A DNA stretch of 64,000 nt from Kluyvera intermedia (GCF_034424175.1 NZ_CP139986.1:1550001-1614000), one strand, 5' to 3'; counted from the stretch's first letter, positions 41,813-51,611 are shown. A program made the numbers and translations. The notes: generated by a model not told the origin, from the sequence alone.

Positions 41813-42808
41813 TTATCTCACCGCGTGCAGCGGATTTTCCCCTCTACCGCTTGCCTTATTCAGCACCTGCTCGATCACCGACGCCAGCTCGTTAATTTCA
41901 AATTTCGCCACATAGCCGTCAGCGTTCACTTTACGGATATGATCCTCGTTAGCATTGCCCGACAGCGACGAGTGGATCACCACCGGAATATTCTTCAGGC
42001 GTGGATCGGTTTTGATCTTGCGGGTGAGGGTAAAACCGTCCATCTCCGGCATTTCAAGGTCGGTCAGCACCAGTGCGATTTTATCGCTCACCGGAACCCC
42101 TTCTTTCGCCGCTTCCTGCGCCAGCAGTTCAATTTTCTCCCATGCCTCTTTGCCGGTGACGTGCAGCATTGCAGGAATATTCATCGCCTTCAGCCCCTTT
42201 TCGAGCATCGCGCGTGCGACTTTTGAGTCTTCCGCCACAATTGCTGTCGCGCCCGGTTTGATATTGAATTTGCGCGGGTTCAATTCCTTAGCGTGCAGGT
42301 CGTGGTTGGCGGGGGTGATGTCATACAAGATTTGCTCGACGTCGATAACCATCGCCAGGTTGTTGCTCTCCTGATGATCGTCAAGGCAGGCGATGCTGGT
42401 GATGTACTTGCCGTTCACCGCTTTCTCGGCGGTATGGATTTGCGTCCAGTCGAGGCGAGTGATGTTTTCCACTGACTCCACGGCAAACGCCTGAACACTG
42501 CGTGCGTACTCGGTGATAAGCAGAATATTGAGGCCGTTGGTCGGCTTACAGCCCGCGACGGCGGCGAGGTCGATAACCGGGATAATCTGGTCGCGAATAT
42601 TCACCATTCCCATTAGTGGCGGTTTAATTCCGGCAGGGCGGGTGAAGCTTGGCATCGGCACGATTTCCCGCAGTTTAAAGACGTTAATGCCGTACAGCTC
42701 GGAAGCATCGCTCTGCGACGCCGCACCCAGCCGGAAGAGCAGTAGCTCGAAACGGTTGGACAGCGTCAGGTTAGCCCTGTCGTCAATCTCTTTCTGGAAG
42801 TTATCCAT
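41813..42808 (-). CDS. cheV: chemotaxis coupling protein CheV
   Basis: A CheW-receiver fusion (331 residues) that couples chemoreceptors to the CheA kinase. The CheW-like domain covers about residues 15-165 (ELYGINVFKLREIVPMP). The receiver domain, about 186-320, has acidic E193/D194 (VAEDSK), phospho-acceptor D250 (LVLTDLEMPEMDGF) and lysine K302. The start is taken at 42808, with GAGGG five bases upstream. E. coli K-12 lacks cheV, while Salmonella has it in this region. It lies 64 bases downstream of rnz on the same strand. Confidence 0.9.
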   Translation of the reverse strand: MDNFQKEIDDRANLTLSNRFELLLFRLGAASQSDASELYGINVFKLREIVPMPSFTRPAGIKPPLMGMVNIRDQIIPVIDLAAVAGCKPTNGLNILLITEYARSVQAFAVESVENITRLDWTQIHTAEKAVNGKYITSIACLDDHQESNNLAMVIDVEQILYDITPANHDLHAKELNPRKFNIKPGATAIVAEDSKVARAMLEKGLKAMNIPAMLHVTGKEAWEKIELLAQEAAKEGVPVSDKIALVLTDLEMPEMDGFTLTRKIKTDPRLKNIPVVIHSSLSGNANEDHIRKVNADGYVAKFEINELASVIEQVLNKASGRGENPLHAVR

Positions 42809-42872
42809 GGTGCCCTCAGCGTGGTAAAGCGAAATCGCAATAGCTGAGTTATCGGCACCAAAGTGCAAAACG

Positions 42873-43793
42873 TTATGGCAGCGTGAAGGTGGAAAAATCT
42901 TCCGCCAGTTCGCATGTCGGGAATACGCTACGGCATTCGGCTAACAGACGACGACAGCCTTCGGCGTCATACCGCGAGCTGACGTGGGTGATAATTAACT
43001 GCTTCACATTGGCCGATTGCGCCAGTTGCGCGGTTTGCTCGCTGGAGGAGTGACCCCGGCTATTGGCTTTCTCCGCCATCGCCGCCTCAAGCGTCGCCTC
43101 ATGCACCATCAGATCAACATCTCGCGCCATTTCTAGCGCCGACTCGCAGGGAGCGGTATCACCAAAAATGGCAATCTTTTTACCTGGCGTTGCCGGAGCC
43201 AAAAAATCGGCGCCGTTCACCGTGCGACCATCTGCAAGTGTAATCGACTCACCGGCTTTCAGACGCTGGAACAGTGGGCCGAACGGTACACCAGCCTCAA
43301 TCAGCCGTTTGGCATCGAGCGCGCCGGGCTTGTCATGTTCCTCCACGCGAAAACCATAACACTCCACGGGGTGATCTAAGGGGTAAGCAGTGACCTGGCG
43401 AAGACCGTCATCAAGAATGTTGCCCGCGCGAATCTCTACGATCTCCAGCGGGAAGTCGGTCCACGAACCGCTTAAACGCAGGCTGGTTTCCACATACTCT
43501 TTCAGCCCCTGTGGCCCGTAGATTGTCAGCGGTTGTATATTGCCCGCCATTGAACGGCTACAGATAAGCCCCGGCAAACCGAACAAATGGTCGCCGTGCA
43601 GGTGGCTAATAAAAATGCGCTCGATTTTTCCCGGATGAAACGCGGTACGTAATAACTGGTGCTGCGTCCCTTCGCCGCAGTCGAAAAGCCACAGTCCCGG
43701 CTGGGTTGGGTGTTGCAGTTGTAACAACATTGCTGTTACGTTGCGAGTTCGGGTTGGCACGCCCGCGGATGTGCCTAAAAACGTCAATTGCAT
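42873..43793 (-). CDS. rnz: ribonuclease Z / RNase BN
   Basis: Metallo-beta-lactamase-fold endonuclease that processes tRNA 3' ends. The 306-residue protein has the zinc motif HLHGDH at H64, H66, D68, H69 (SHLHGDHLFGLPG), further ligands in FGDTAPCE and ITHVSSRYD, and the E. coli length. It diverges from elaA with 41 bases between the starts. Known as elaC/rbn in E. coli. Confidence 0.95.
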   Translation of the reverse strand: MQLTFLGTSAGVPTRTRNVTAMLLQLQHPTQPGLWLFDCGEGTQHQLLRTAFHPGKIERIFISHLHGDHLFGLPGLICSRSMAGNIQPLTIYGPQGLKEYVETSLRLSGSWTDFPLEIVEIRAGNILDDGLRQVTAYPLDHPVECYGFRVEEHDKPGALDAKRLIEAGVPFGPLFQRLKAGESITLADGRTVNGADFLAPATPGKKIAIFGDTAPCESALEMARDVDLMVHEATLEAAMAEKANSRGHSSSEQTAQLAQSANVKQLIITHVSSRYDAEGCRRLLAECRSVFPTCELAEDFSTFTLP

Positions 43794-43834
43794 AGTGCCG
43801 CGCCCCTGGCGGTAAAAGGTTTAAGGAGCCTACC

Positions 43835-44296
43835 ATGATTCGCTGGCAAGATTTGCACCATTCTGAACTCACCGTCCCGGAGCTTTACGCGCTGCTGAAA
43901 TTACGCAGCGAAGTCTTCGTGGTGGAGCAGACCTGTATTTATCTGGATATCGACGGCGACGACCTGGTTGGCGAGAACCGCCATCTTCTTGGGTGGAAAG
44001 GTGATGAGCTTGTGGCTTACGCGCGTATTCTGGTCAGTGATGAGACGGTTGAGCCGGTCACCATTGGTCGGGTGATTGTTAGCCCTGCGGTACGCGGCGA
44101 ACGCCTGGGGTATCAACTGATGGAACGCGCGCTCGACAGTTGTCAGCAGCGCTGGCCAGACCGCGCCGTCTATCTGGGGGCCCAGGCGCATCTTCGCGAC
44201 TTCTATGCCCACTTCGGTTTTATCACCGTGACCGACGTGTACGATGAAGATGGCATTCCTCATATTGGGATGGCGCGGGAGATTCAGCGCTCCTGA
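43835..44296 (+). CDS. elaA: GNAT-family N-acetyltransferase ElaA
   Basis: A 153-residue acetyltransferase matching E. coli ElaA. Acetyl-CoA-binding motif A is seen as IGRVIVSPAVRGERLGYQLM. The N-terminus MIRWQDLHHSELTVPELYAL contains the ElaA-family start, and AAGGAG precedes the ATG. The substrate is unknown. In K-12 elaB lies between elaA and menF; here only 144 bases separate them and no elaB is present. Confidence 0.92.
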   Translation: MIRWQDLHHSELTVPELYALLKLRSEVFVVEQTCIYLDIDGDDLVGENRHLLGWKGDELVAYARILVSDETVEPVTIGRVIVSPAVRGERLGYQLMERALDSCQQRWPDRAVYLGAQAHLRDFYAHFGFITVTDVYDEDGIPHIGMAREIQRS

Positions 44297-44440
44297 GCCG
44301 CAATCCCGTCTATAGTAAAGGCATAGCGTTGTTTTTCAGTGCGCTATTGCCTTATTGTCCCTTCGCTCCCTAATCGTGGGTACTGCTTTTTACCCTTAGT
44401 ACCCCGTATACTATGTGGTTTTTATGATAGGGAGGTTCGC

Positions 44441-45733
44441 GTGCAGTCCATTTTAGCGGCATTGCAAAGCCTGTCAGGGCATCTGGCAGACGATTTTCCC
44501 GCGTTGCCCGGCACGCGAATCATTGAAGTCTCCTTCCCCTTAAATGACGCTTTTGACTCGCTTGCCTGGCTGGGGGGGCAGACAATATGGCCGCAGTTTT
44601 ACTGGCAGCAGCGCAACGGCCATGAGGAACTCGCCGCCCTTGGTGCAGTACAGACATTTTCATCGCTGGCGCTGGCGAACGATTTCCTGGCTACACAAGA
44701 ACGTGATGATATTCGTATTTGCGGTGTGAATGCTTTTGAACCTCAGCAGGGTGAGCTTTTCCTCCCGCGGCTGGAATGGCGACGCGAAGCTGGCCGAGCG
44801 GTGCTGCGGTTAAATTTGTGGAGCGACAGCTCGCTTCGCGACGATGCACAGCGCGCGCGCGAATGTCTGGCTGCGCTCTCAGTGCGCCATGCCTCCACTG
44901 AATTGACGTTGCAGCAGGATAGCGAAGTTCATCGTCCCGACAAACAAGGCTGGTGCCAGTCGATAGTCCAGGCTACGCAGGCGATTCGCGACGGCGAATT
45001 CACCAAAGTCGTGCTGGCGCGGGCGACGGATCTCATTTTCAGCACCGCGCCTGATGCCGGTGCGCTGATGGCCGCCAGTCGCCGGGTGAATTTCTCTTGC
45101 TATCATTTTTCTATGGCGTTTGATGCCCAGCGAACGTTCTTAGGTTCTTCGCCAGAGCGCTTGTGGCGGCGACGCGGAAATCAGCTTGATACGGAAGCGC
45201 TGGCGGGCACCATGGCTGCGCACGATGATGACGAGAAGGCGAAGCGACTGGGTGACTGGCTGATGAACGATGATAAAAATCAGCGTGAAAATAGCCTGGT
45301 GGTTGAAGATATTTGCCAGCGGCTACAGGATTTATCGCAGACGCTGGACGTGCTGCCTGCCGAAATTGTACGGCTGCGCAAGGTGCAGCATCTGCGCCGG
45401 CGTATTCAGGCCGAGCTGGAGTCGCCGGATGACACCCGCTGCTTGCTGCAATTGCAGCCAACTGCCGCGGTGGCTGGATTACCCAGAGCGTCGGCACTGG
45501 CGTTTATCGACCGCGTTGAACCGTTTAACCGCGAGTGGTACGCCGGGTCAGCTGGATACCTTTCCCGGCGGCAGAGCGAATTTTGCGTCACGCTGCGTTC
45601 GGCGCGGGTAGAAGGCAATACGCTGCGGCTGTACGCGGGCGCGGGGATTGTCGAAGGTTCCGATCCCGAACAAGAATGGCAGGAAATCGAAAACAAAGCG
45701 GCGGGACTGCGCTCATTACTGTTCTCTGAATAG
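44441..45733 (+). CDS. menF: isochorismate synthase MenF
   Basis: Converts chorismate to isochorismate, the first step of menaquinone synthesis. 430 residues from GTG at 44441, with GGAGG five bases upstream; the open frame back to 44339 overshoots the family start. Chorismate-binding motifs are KVVLARATDL (catalytic lysine), FLGSSPERLWRR and LQPTAAVAGLPR near the C-terminus. The first 200 residues are more divergent from K-12. First gene of menFDHBCE. Confidence 0.94.
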   Translation: MQSILAALQSLSGHLADDFPALPGTRIIEVSFPLNDAFDSLAWLGGQTIWPQFYWQQRNGHEELAALGAVQTFSSLALANDFLATQERDDIRICGVNAFEPQQGELFLPRLEWRREAGRAVLRLNLWSDSSLRDDAQRARECLAALSVRHASTELTLQQDSEVHRPDKQGWCQSIVQATQAIRDGEFTKVVLARATDLIFSTAPDAGALMAASRRVNFSCYHFSMAFDAQRTFLGSSPERLWRRRGNQLDTEALAGTMAAHDDDEKAKRLGDWLMNDDKNQRENSLVVEDICQRLQDLSQTLDVLPAEIVRLRKVQHLRRRIQAELESPDDTRCLLQLQPTAAVAGLPRASALAFIDRVEPFNREWYAGSAGYLSRRQSEFCVTLRSARVEGNTLRLYAGAGIVEGSDPEQEWQEIENKAAGLRSLLFSE

Positions 45734-45812
45734 AACATTATCGATTCATATCAAAATCCTACTATGTCGTAGTATTTATACTGAGTCGCAATATTTGATA
45801 CCGGACAATTTC

Positions 45813-47483
45813 ATGTCAGTAAGCGCATTTAACCGACGCTGGGCGGCGGTGATCCTTGAAGCATTAACCCGTCACGGCGTGCGGCACATCTGCATTGCGC
45901 CGGGGTCACGTTCGACTCCGCTTACGCTGGCGGCGGCGGAAAATCGCACCTTTATTCACCACACCCATTTTGACGAGCGCGGACTGGGCCATCTGGCCCT
46001 GGGGCTGGCGAAAGTCAGCCAGCAGCCGGTGGCGGTGATTGTGACGTCCGGTACGGCGGTCGCGAACCTTTACCCTGCGCTGATTGAAGCGGGCCTTACC
46101 GGTGAAAAAATTATTTTGCTTACCGCCGACCGTCCGCCTGAGCTGATTGACTGCGGCGCGAATCAGGCGATTCGTCAGCCCGGCATGTTTGCTTCGCATC
46201 CTTCCCAGACCGTCTCATTGCCGCGTCCAAGCCAGGATATTCCGGCGCGCTGGCTGGTGTCGGTGGTCGACGACGCACTAGGCTCGCTCCACGCGGGCGG
46301 CGTTCACATCAACTGCCCGTTTGCGGAACCGTTGTACGGCGATATGGACGAAACCGGTCTTGGCTGGCAGCAGGCGCTGGGCGACTGGTGGCAGAGTGAC
46401 AAACCCTGGCTGCGCGAATCGTTGCATCAGGAAAGTGCCGCGCAGCGAGATTGGTTCTTCTGGCGGCAAAAGCGCGGCGTGATTGTTGCCGGGCGGATGA
46501 GCGCGGAAGAGGGTAAACAGGTCGCTGAATGGGCGAAAACGCTCGGCTGGCCGCTGATTGGCGACGTGTTGTCGCAAACCGGGCAGCCGCTACCGTGTGC
46601 GGATTTGTGGCTCGCGAACCCGGCGGCGACCGCTGAGCTTGAGCAAGCGCAGATTGTGGTGCAACTCGGCAGCAGCTTAACCGGCAAGCGGGTACTGCAA
46701 TGGCAGCTAGCCTGTGAGCCTGATGAATACTGGCTGGTCGACAACCTGCCTGGTCGCCTCGACCCGGCGCACCATCGCGGCCGTCGACTGATCTGCAATA
46801 TTGAACGTTGGCTGGAGCAACATCCTGCTGAAAAACGTACGCCGTGGACAACCGCGATCCCAACGCTTTCTGAACAAGCCTGGCAAGCGGTGGCTGCGCA
46901 AAGCGAACGCTTTGGCGAGGCGCAGCTGGCGCACCGCATCCGCCGTTATCTGCCGCAACAAGGCCAGCTGTTTGTCGGTAACAGCCTGGTGGTGCGCTTA
47001 ATTGATGCTTTAGGCCAGCTTCCTGCGGGTTATCCGGTGTACAGCAACCGTGGGGCCAGCGGTATCGACGGGCTGATTTCAACGGCGGCAGGTGTACAGC
47101 GTGCCAGCGCGCGCCCGACGCTGGCTATCGTCGGCGATCTTTCGGCGCTGTATGACCTCAACGCGCTGGCGCTACTGCGTCAGGCCTCTGCACCGATGGT
47201 GCTGATTGTGGTCAATAACAACGGCGGGCAGATTTTCTCTCTGCTGCCAACGCCGGTAGAAGAACGCGAACGTTTCTACGCGATGCCGCAAAACGTACAC
47301 TTTGAGCACGCGGCGAAAATGTTTGGTCTGCGCTATCAGCAGCCGCAGGACTGGGAAGCGCTGGAGTCTGCGCTGAACACGGCCTGGCGCACGCCTGCAA
47401 CTACGGTTATCGAGTTGGTGGTGAACGACACTGACGGTGCGCAAACGCTGCAACATTTGCTGGCGCAGGTCAGCCAGCTATGA
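45813..47483 (+). CDS. menD: SEPHCHC synthase MenD
   Basis: Thiamine-diphosphate enzyme that adds a succinic semialdehyde unit from 2-oxoglutarate to isochorismate. 556 residues, the E. coli length, from ATG at 45813; the open frame continues into menF in another frame. N-terminal motif ICIAPGSRSTPLTLAAAE and the C-terminal TPP/Mg site region IVGDLSALYDLNAL with NNNGGQIFSLL. The 79-base menF-menD gap contains an inverted repeat TACTA-N5-TAGTA of unknown role. Overlaps menH by four bases. Confidence 0.95.
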   Translation: MSVSAFNRRWAAVILEALTRHGVRHICIAPGSRSTPLTLAAAENRTFIHHTHFDERGLGHLALGLAKVSQQPVAVIVTSGTAVANLYPALIEAGLTGEKIILLTADRPPELIDCGANQAIRQPGMFASHPSQTVSLPRPSQDIPARWLVSVVDDALGSLHAGGVHINCPFAEPLYGDMDETGLGWQQALGDWWQSDKPWLRESLHQESAAQRDWFFWRQKRGVIVAGRMSAEEGKQVAEWAKTLGWPLIGDVLSQTGQPLPCADLWLANPAATAELEQAQIVVQLGSSLTGKRVLQWQLACEPDEYWLVDNLPGRLDPAHHRGRRLICNIERWLEQHPAEKRTPWTTAIPTLSEQAWQAVAAQSERFGEAQLAHRIRRYLPQQGQLFVGNSLVVRLIDALGQLPAGYPVYSNRGASGIDGLISTAAGVQRASARPTLAIVGDLSALYDLNALALLRQASAPMVLIVVNNNGGQIFSLLPTPVEERERFYAMPQNVHFEHAAKMFGLRYQQPQDWEALESALNTAWRTPATTVIELVVNDTDGAQTLQHLLAQVSQL

Positions 47484-48241
47484 TCCTGCATGCCGTTGCC
47501 GAAGTAGGGGACCCAACGCAACCGTGGCTGGTTTTCCTGCACGGTTTTTCCGGTGACCATCGCGAATGGCAGCCGGTCGGCGAACGGTTCCCACTGGCTA
47601 ACCGCCTGTATGTCGATCTTCCCGGCCACGGTGGTTCTGCCTCCCAGCGGGTGGCTGATTTCGCCGGCATGGCGGAAATCCTTAAGGCTACGCTGCTTAG
47701 TTACAACATACTTAATTACTGGCTGGTGGGGTACTCGCTGGGCGGGCGGATTGCTATGCACTACGCTTGCTGCGCGCGGCCTGAAGGTCTGGCAGGGGTG
47801 ATTGTTGAAGGCGGTCATCCGGGGCTCACCCAGGCTGTCGAGCGTGAACAGCGCCTGTGTCACGATCGGCAATGGGCGCAGCGTTTTTCCGAACAACCGC
47901 TGGCCGATGTTTTCCATGCCTGGTATCAGCAGCCGGTGTTTGCCAGCCTGACGACGGCCCAGCGTGATGCGCTGGTGGCTCTTCGCCAGCACAACGACGG
48001 CGACGGGCTAGCGGCCATGCTGCTGGCAACCTCGCTGGCGGTTCAAGACGATTTGCGCGCTGCCTTGCGCCATCGCACCTTTTCTTTTGACTATCTCTGC
48101 GGCGAGCACGACCTGAAGTTTCGGGCTATCGCCGAGGAACTTTCACTCCCTTGCCGCATTATTCGTGATGCCGGGCACAACGCGCACCGGGAAAATCCCG
48201 CGGGCGTCGCCGACTGCCTGGCGCAGATTCTGCCTCTCTGA
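47480..48241 (+). CDS. menH: SHCHC synthase MenH
   Basis: Alpha/beta-hydrolase-fold lyase that eliminates pyruvate from SEPHCHC. 253 residues with oxyanion motif LHGFSGDHREW, nucleophile elbow VGYSLGGRIAMHY (Ser near 86) and the catalytic His in DAGHNAHRENP. Translation is coupled to menD through an ATGA overlap. Fourteen bases separate it from menB. Confidence 0.94.
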   Translation: MILHAVAEVGDPTQPWLVFLHGFSGDHREWQPVGERFPLANRLYVDLPGHGGSASQRVADFAGMAEILKATLLSYNILNYWLVGYSLGGRIAMHYACCARPEGLAGVIVEGGHPGLTQAVEREQRLCHDRQWAQRFSEQPLADVFHAWYQQPVFASLTTAQRDALVALRQHNDGDGLAAMLLATSLAVQDDLRAALRHRTFSFDYLCGEHDLKFRAIAEELSLPCRIIRDAGHNAHRENPAGVADCLAQILPL

Positions 48242-48255
48242 CAATAGGACACGTT

Positions 48256-49113
48256 ATGATTTATCCTGATGAAGCTATGCTGTACGCCGCTGCCGAGTGG
48301 CACGATTGTTCTGAAGGTTTTACCGATATCCTTTATGAAAAATCCGCAGACGGCATTGCCAAAATTACCATTAACCGCCCGCAGGTGCGCAACGCGTTCC
48401 GTCCGCTGACGGTCAAAGAGATGATCCAGGCGATGAATGATGCACGCTATGACGACAACGTCGGCGTGATTATCTTAACCGGTGCTGGCGACAAAGCCTT
48501 CTGCGCCGGCGGCGATCAGAAAGTTCGCGGTGACTACGGCGGATACCAGGACGACAGCGGCGTTCATCACCTGAACGTGCTGGATTTCCAGCGCCAGATC
48601 CGCACCTGTCCAAAACCGGTTGTTGCTATGGTGGCGGGTTTCTCCATCGGCGGCGGCCACGTGCTGCACATGATGTGTGACCTGACCATTTCGGCAGACA
48701 ATGCCATCTTCGGTCAGACTGGCCCGAAAGTCGGCTCATTTGACGGCGGCTGGGGCGCATCTTACATGGCGCGTATCGTCGGTCAGAAAAAAGCGCGTGA
48801 AATCTGGTTCCTGTGCCGCCAGTACGACGCCAAAGCCGCGCTGGATATGGGCCTCGTTAACACCGTGGTTCCACTGGCAGATCTGGAAAAAGAGACCGTG
48901 CGCTGGTGTCGTGAAATGCTGCAAAACAGCCCAATGGCGCTGCGCTGCCTGAAAGCGGCACTGAACGCCGACTGTGATGGTCAGGCGGGTCTGCAGGAGC
49001 TGGCGGGTAATGCCACCATGCTGTTCTACATGACCGAAGAAGGCCAGGAAGGGCGCAACGCGTTTAACCAGAAGCGTCAGCCTGACTTCAGCAAATTCAA
49101 ACGGAATCCGTAA
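48256..49113 (+). CDS. menB: 1,4-dihydroxy-2-naphthoyl-CoA synthase MenB
   Basis: Crotonase-family ring-closing enzyme of menaquinone synthesis. 285 residues, E. coli length; motifs AFCAGGDQKVRGDYGGYQDD and FGQTGPKVGSFDGGWG hold the oxyanion and active-site residues. AGGACA precedes the ATG. The stop shares a base with the menC start. Confidence 0.97.
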   Translation: MIYPDEAMLYAAAEWHDCSEGFTDILYEKSADGIAKITINRPQVRNAFRPLTVKEMIQAMNDARYDDNVGVIILTGAGDKAFCAGGDQKVRGDYGGYQDDSGVHHLNVLDFQRQIRTCPKPVVAMVAGFSIGGGHVLHMMCDLTISADNAIFGQTGPKVGSFDGGWGASYMARIVGQKKAREIWFLCRQYDAKAALDMGLVNTVVPLADLEKETVRWCREMLQNSPMALRCLKAALNADCDGQAGLQELAGNATMLFYMTEEGQEGRNAFNQKRQPDFSKFKRNP

Positions 49114-50078
49114 TGCGTAGTGCGCAGGTTTACCGCTGGCAGATCCCGATGGACGCGGGTGTAGTTCTGCGTGAACGGCGGCTGAAAACCCGCGACGGGT
49201 TATTCGTCTACTTGCGTGACGGCGAACGTGATGGGTGGGGAGAAATCTCCCCCCTGCCGGGATTCAGCCAGGAAACGCTGGACGACGCCCAATCGGCGCT
49301 GCTTGCCTGGGTGACGGCCTGGCGGCAGGGTGAAAATGCGCCCTTGCCCGACGTTCCTTCCGTGGCCTTCGGGGTTAGCTGTGCGCTGGCGGAGTTGAAC
49401 GATGAGCTGCCGCTGGCGGCTGACTATCGTGCGTCACCGTTGTGTACCGGCGACCCGGATGAACTGGTGGTTAAGCTGGCTGAAATGTCCGGTGAGAAAG
49501 TGGCCAAAGTGAAGGTCGGACTGTATGAGGCGGTACGCGACGGCATGGTGGTTAACCTGCTGCTGGAAGCGATCCCTGACTTGACCTTACGTCTGGACGC
49601 TAATCGCGCCTGGACACCGCTGAAAGCTCAGCAGTTCGCCAAATACGTTAACCCGAACTACCGCTCCCGCATCGCTTTCCTTGAAGAACCGTGCAAAACC
49701 CGCGATGACTCGCGCGCCTTTGCCCGCGAAACCGGGATTGCGATTGCTTGGGATGAAAGCCTGCGCGAAGCTGATTTTCGTTTTGAAGCCGAACCCGGAC
49801 TGCGTGCGGTGGTGATTAAGCCAACGCTGACCGGTAGTCTGGCACAGGTTAAAGAGCAGGTGGCTGCCGCGCATGCGCTTGGCCTGACGGCGGTCATTAG
49901 CTCCTCGCTGGAGTCGAGTCTCGGCTTAACTCAACTGGCGCGCATTGCCGCCTGGCTGACGCCGCAAACGCTACCCGGCCTGGATACGCTCAATCTGATG
50001 CAGACACAGCTCATTCGCTGCTGGCCTGAAAGCGCGCTGCCGTGCGGTGCGATTGAGGATATGGAGCCGCTGCTGTGA
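49113..50078 (+). CDS. menC: o-succinylbenzoate synthase MenC
   Basis: Enolase-superfamily dehydratase that makes o-succinylbenzoate. 321 residues. The catalytic lysine motif KVKVGLYEA and metal ligands in LRLDANRAW, FLEEPC and AWDESL are present in family order, followed by the second lysine in VVIKPTLTG. Overlaps menB by one base and menE by four. Confidence 0.95.
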   Translation: MRSAQVYRWQIPMDAGVVLRERRLKTRDGLFVYLRDGERDGWGEISPLPGFSQETLDDAQSALLAWVTAWRQGENAPLPDVPSVAFGVSCALAELNDELPLAADYRASPLCTGDPDELVVKLAEMSGEKVAKVKVGLYEAVRDGMVVNLLLEAIPDLTLRLDANRAWTPLKAQQFAKYVNPNYRSRIAFLEEPCKTRDDSRAFARETGIAIAWDESLREADFRFEAEPGLRAVVIKPTLTGSLAQVKEQVAAAHALGLTAVISSSLESSLGLTQLARIAAWLTPQTLPGLDTLNLMQTQLIRCWPESALPCGAIEDMEPLL

Positions 50079-51436
50079 TGTTCGCCACCTGGCCGTGGCG
50101 GCACTGGCGTACGCAACGTGGCGACGCACCAGCGTTACGTCTCGATGATGAAACGCTAAGTTGGTCGACGCTCTGTCAGCGTATCGACCAGTTCGCCGCC
50201 GGTTTTCAGGCGCAGGGCGTCAACGTCGGTGACGGCGTGGCGCTTTGTGCTCGTAACCAACCTGATGCGGTGCTGGCCTGGCTAGCGCTGCTACAGTGCG
50301 GTGCGCGAATTTTACCGTTGAATCCCCGTTTGCCTTCATCGCTGGTTTGCGAACTGTTGCCGGGATTAACCTTGCATCACATCCTGAATCTGGAGAACGG
50401 CGAGCACTACAGCCTCGCACCGCTGCGCTGTTTCGCTACCACCGGGTATACCGACGTGGATTGGCAGGCGCAACGCTTTGCCTCTATGACGCTTACCTCT
50501 GGTTCAACAGGATTGCCAAAAGCGGCCGTACACACCTGTGCGGCGCATCTGGCGAGCGCTGAGGGCGTATTAAGCCTGATGCCGTTTAGCGAAAGCGACA
50601 GCTGGCTGCTGTCTCTACCGCTGTTTCATGTTTCGGGGCAGGGTATTTTCTGGCGCTGGCTGTTAGCCGGTGGGCAGATGGTGATTAGCGAAAAACCGTT
50701 GCTACAAGCGTTAAGCGGCTGCTCCCACGCGTCGCTGGTGCCGACGCAGCTCTGGCGTCTTCTGAATGATAACCAACCGTTAACCCTGAAAGCGGTGCTA
50801 CTTGGCGGTGCGGCGATCCCTGCGGCGCTTACCGAGCAGGCAGCACAACAGGGCATTCGCACTTTCTGTGGCTACGGTCTCACCGAGTTTGCCTCCACCG
50901 TCTGCGCGCGCGAATCCAACGGTGGCGATGATGTTGGCACGCCGCTGCCCGGCCGCGAACTGCGACTGGTTGATGGTGAAATCTGGCTGCGTGCCACCAG
51001 CATGGCAGCAGGTTACTGGCGTAATGGCGCGCTTATACCGCTGGTGAATGATGAAGGTTGGTTTGCCACCCGCGATCGCGGAGAGATGCATCACGGTAAC
51101 CTACGGGTCATCGGCCGTCTTGATAACCTCTTTTTCAGCGGTGGTGAAGGTATCCAGCCGGAAGAGGTGGAGCGAGTGATTGCCCGGCACCCGGCGGTCA
51201 CACAGGTCTTTATTGTTCCAGTGGATGATATTGAGTTTGGTCAGCGACCGGTGGCGGTTGTTGATGCCGAGTCGCCGCTGAATTTTTCTGAACTGTCTGC
51301 GTGGGTGAAGGATAAACTGGCTGGCTTCCAGCAACCTTGCCGCTGGTTGTTATTACCTGAAGAAATGAAAGGAACGGGGATCAAGGTATCTCGTCACCAG
51401 CTTGCATTGTGGGTTAATGCACATAAGACGTTATGA
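50075..51436 (+). CDS. menE: o-succinylbenzoate-CoA ligase MenE
   Basis: Acyl-adenylating enzyme that activates o-succinylbenzoate with CoA. 453 residues from GTG at 50075 (overlapping the menC stop as GTGA); the next codon is ATG, an alternative start one residue later. ANL-family motifs: TSGSTGLPKAAVHT, GYGLTEFAST, and TRDRGEMHHG with the downstream hinge GRLDNLFFSGGEGIQPEEVE. Last gene of the men operon. pmrD, which follows menE in K-12, is not here. Confidence 0.94.
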   Translation: MMFATWPWRHWRTQRGDAPALRLDDETLSWSTLCQRIDQFAAGFQAQGVNVGDGVALCARNQPDAVLAWLALLQCGARILPLNPRLPSSLVCELLPGLTLHHILNLENGEHYSLAPLRCFATTGYTDVDWQAQRFASMTLTSGSTGLPKAAVHTCAAHLASAEGVLSLMPFSESDSWLLSLPLFHVSGQGIFWRWLLAGGQMVISEKPLLQALSGCSHASLVPTQLWRLLNDNQPLTLKAVLLGGAAIPAALTEQAAQQGIRTFCGYGLTEFASTVCARESNGGDDVGTPLPGRELRLVDGEIWLRATSMAAGYWRNGALIPLVNDEGWFATRDRGEMHHGNLRVIGRLDNLFFSGGEGIQPEEVERVIARHPAVTQVFIVPVDDIEFGQRPVAVVDAESPLNFSELSAWVKDKLAGFQQPCRWLLLPEEMKGTGIKVSRHQLALWVNAHKTL

Positions 51437-51611
51437 ATAATATCTATTCTGGATTCCTTAATTAGTAATTATCATTATTGTGAATGAATTGGTCGTAATT
51501 CGTTACAATCCGAATGGTTATTAGTCGTTTAGCACATTGAATCCGCCGTGTATCGCAGTACAATTCAGCGGATTATTTGGGTTGTTTTTGCATTTGCGTG
51601 AAAGGATTAAA

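Noticed and set aside
41783..42226. 147-codon plus-strand frame near cheV
   Set aside because: Antisense shadow of cheV with no family resemblance.
45750..45790. Inverted repeat TACTA-N5-TAGTA between menF and menD as an operator
   Set aside because: Five-base arms are too short to claim in AT-rich sequence; noted in the menD entry only.
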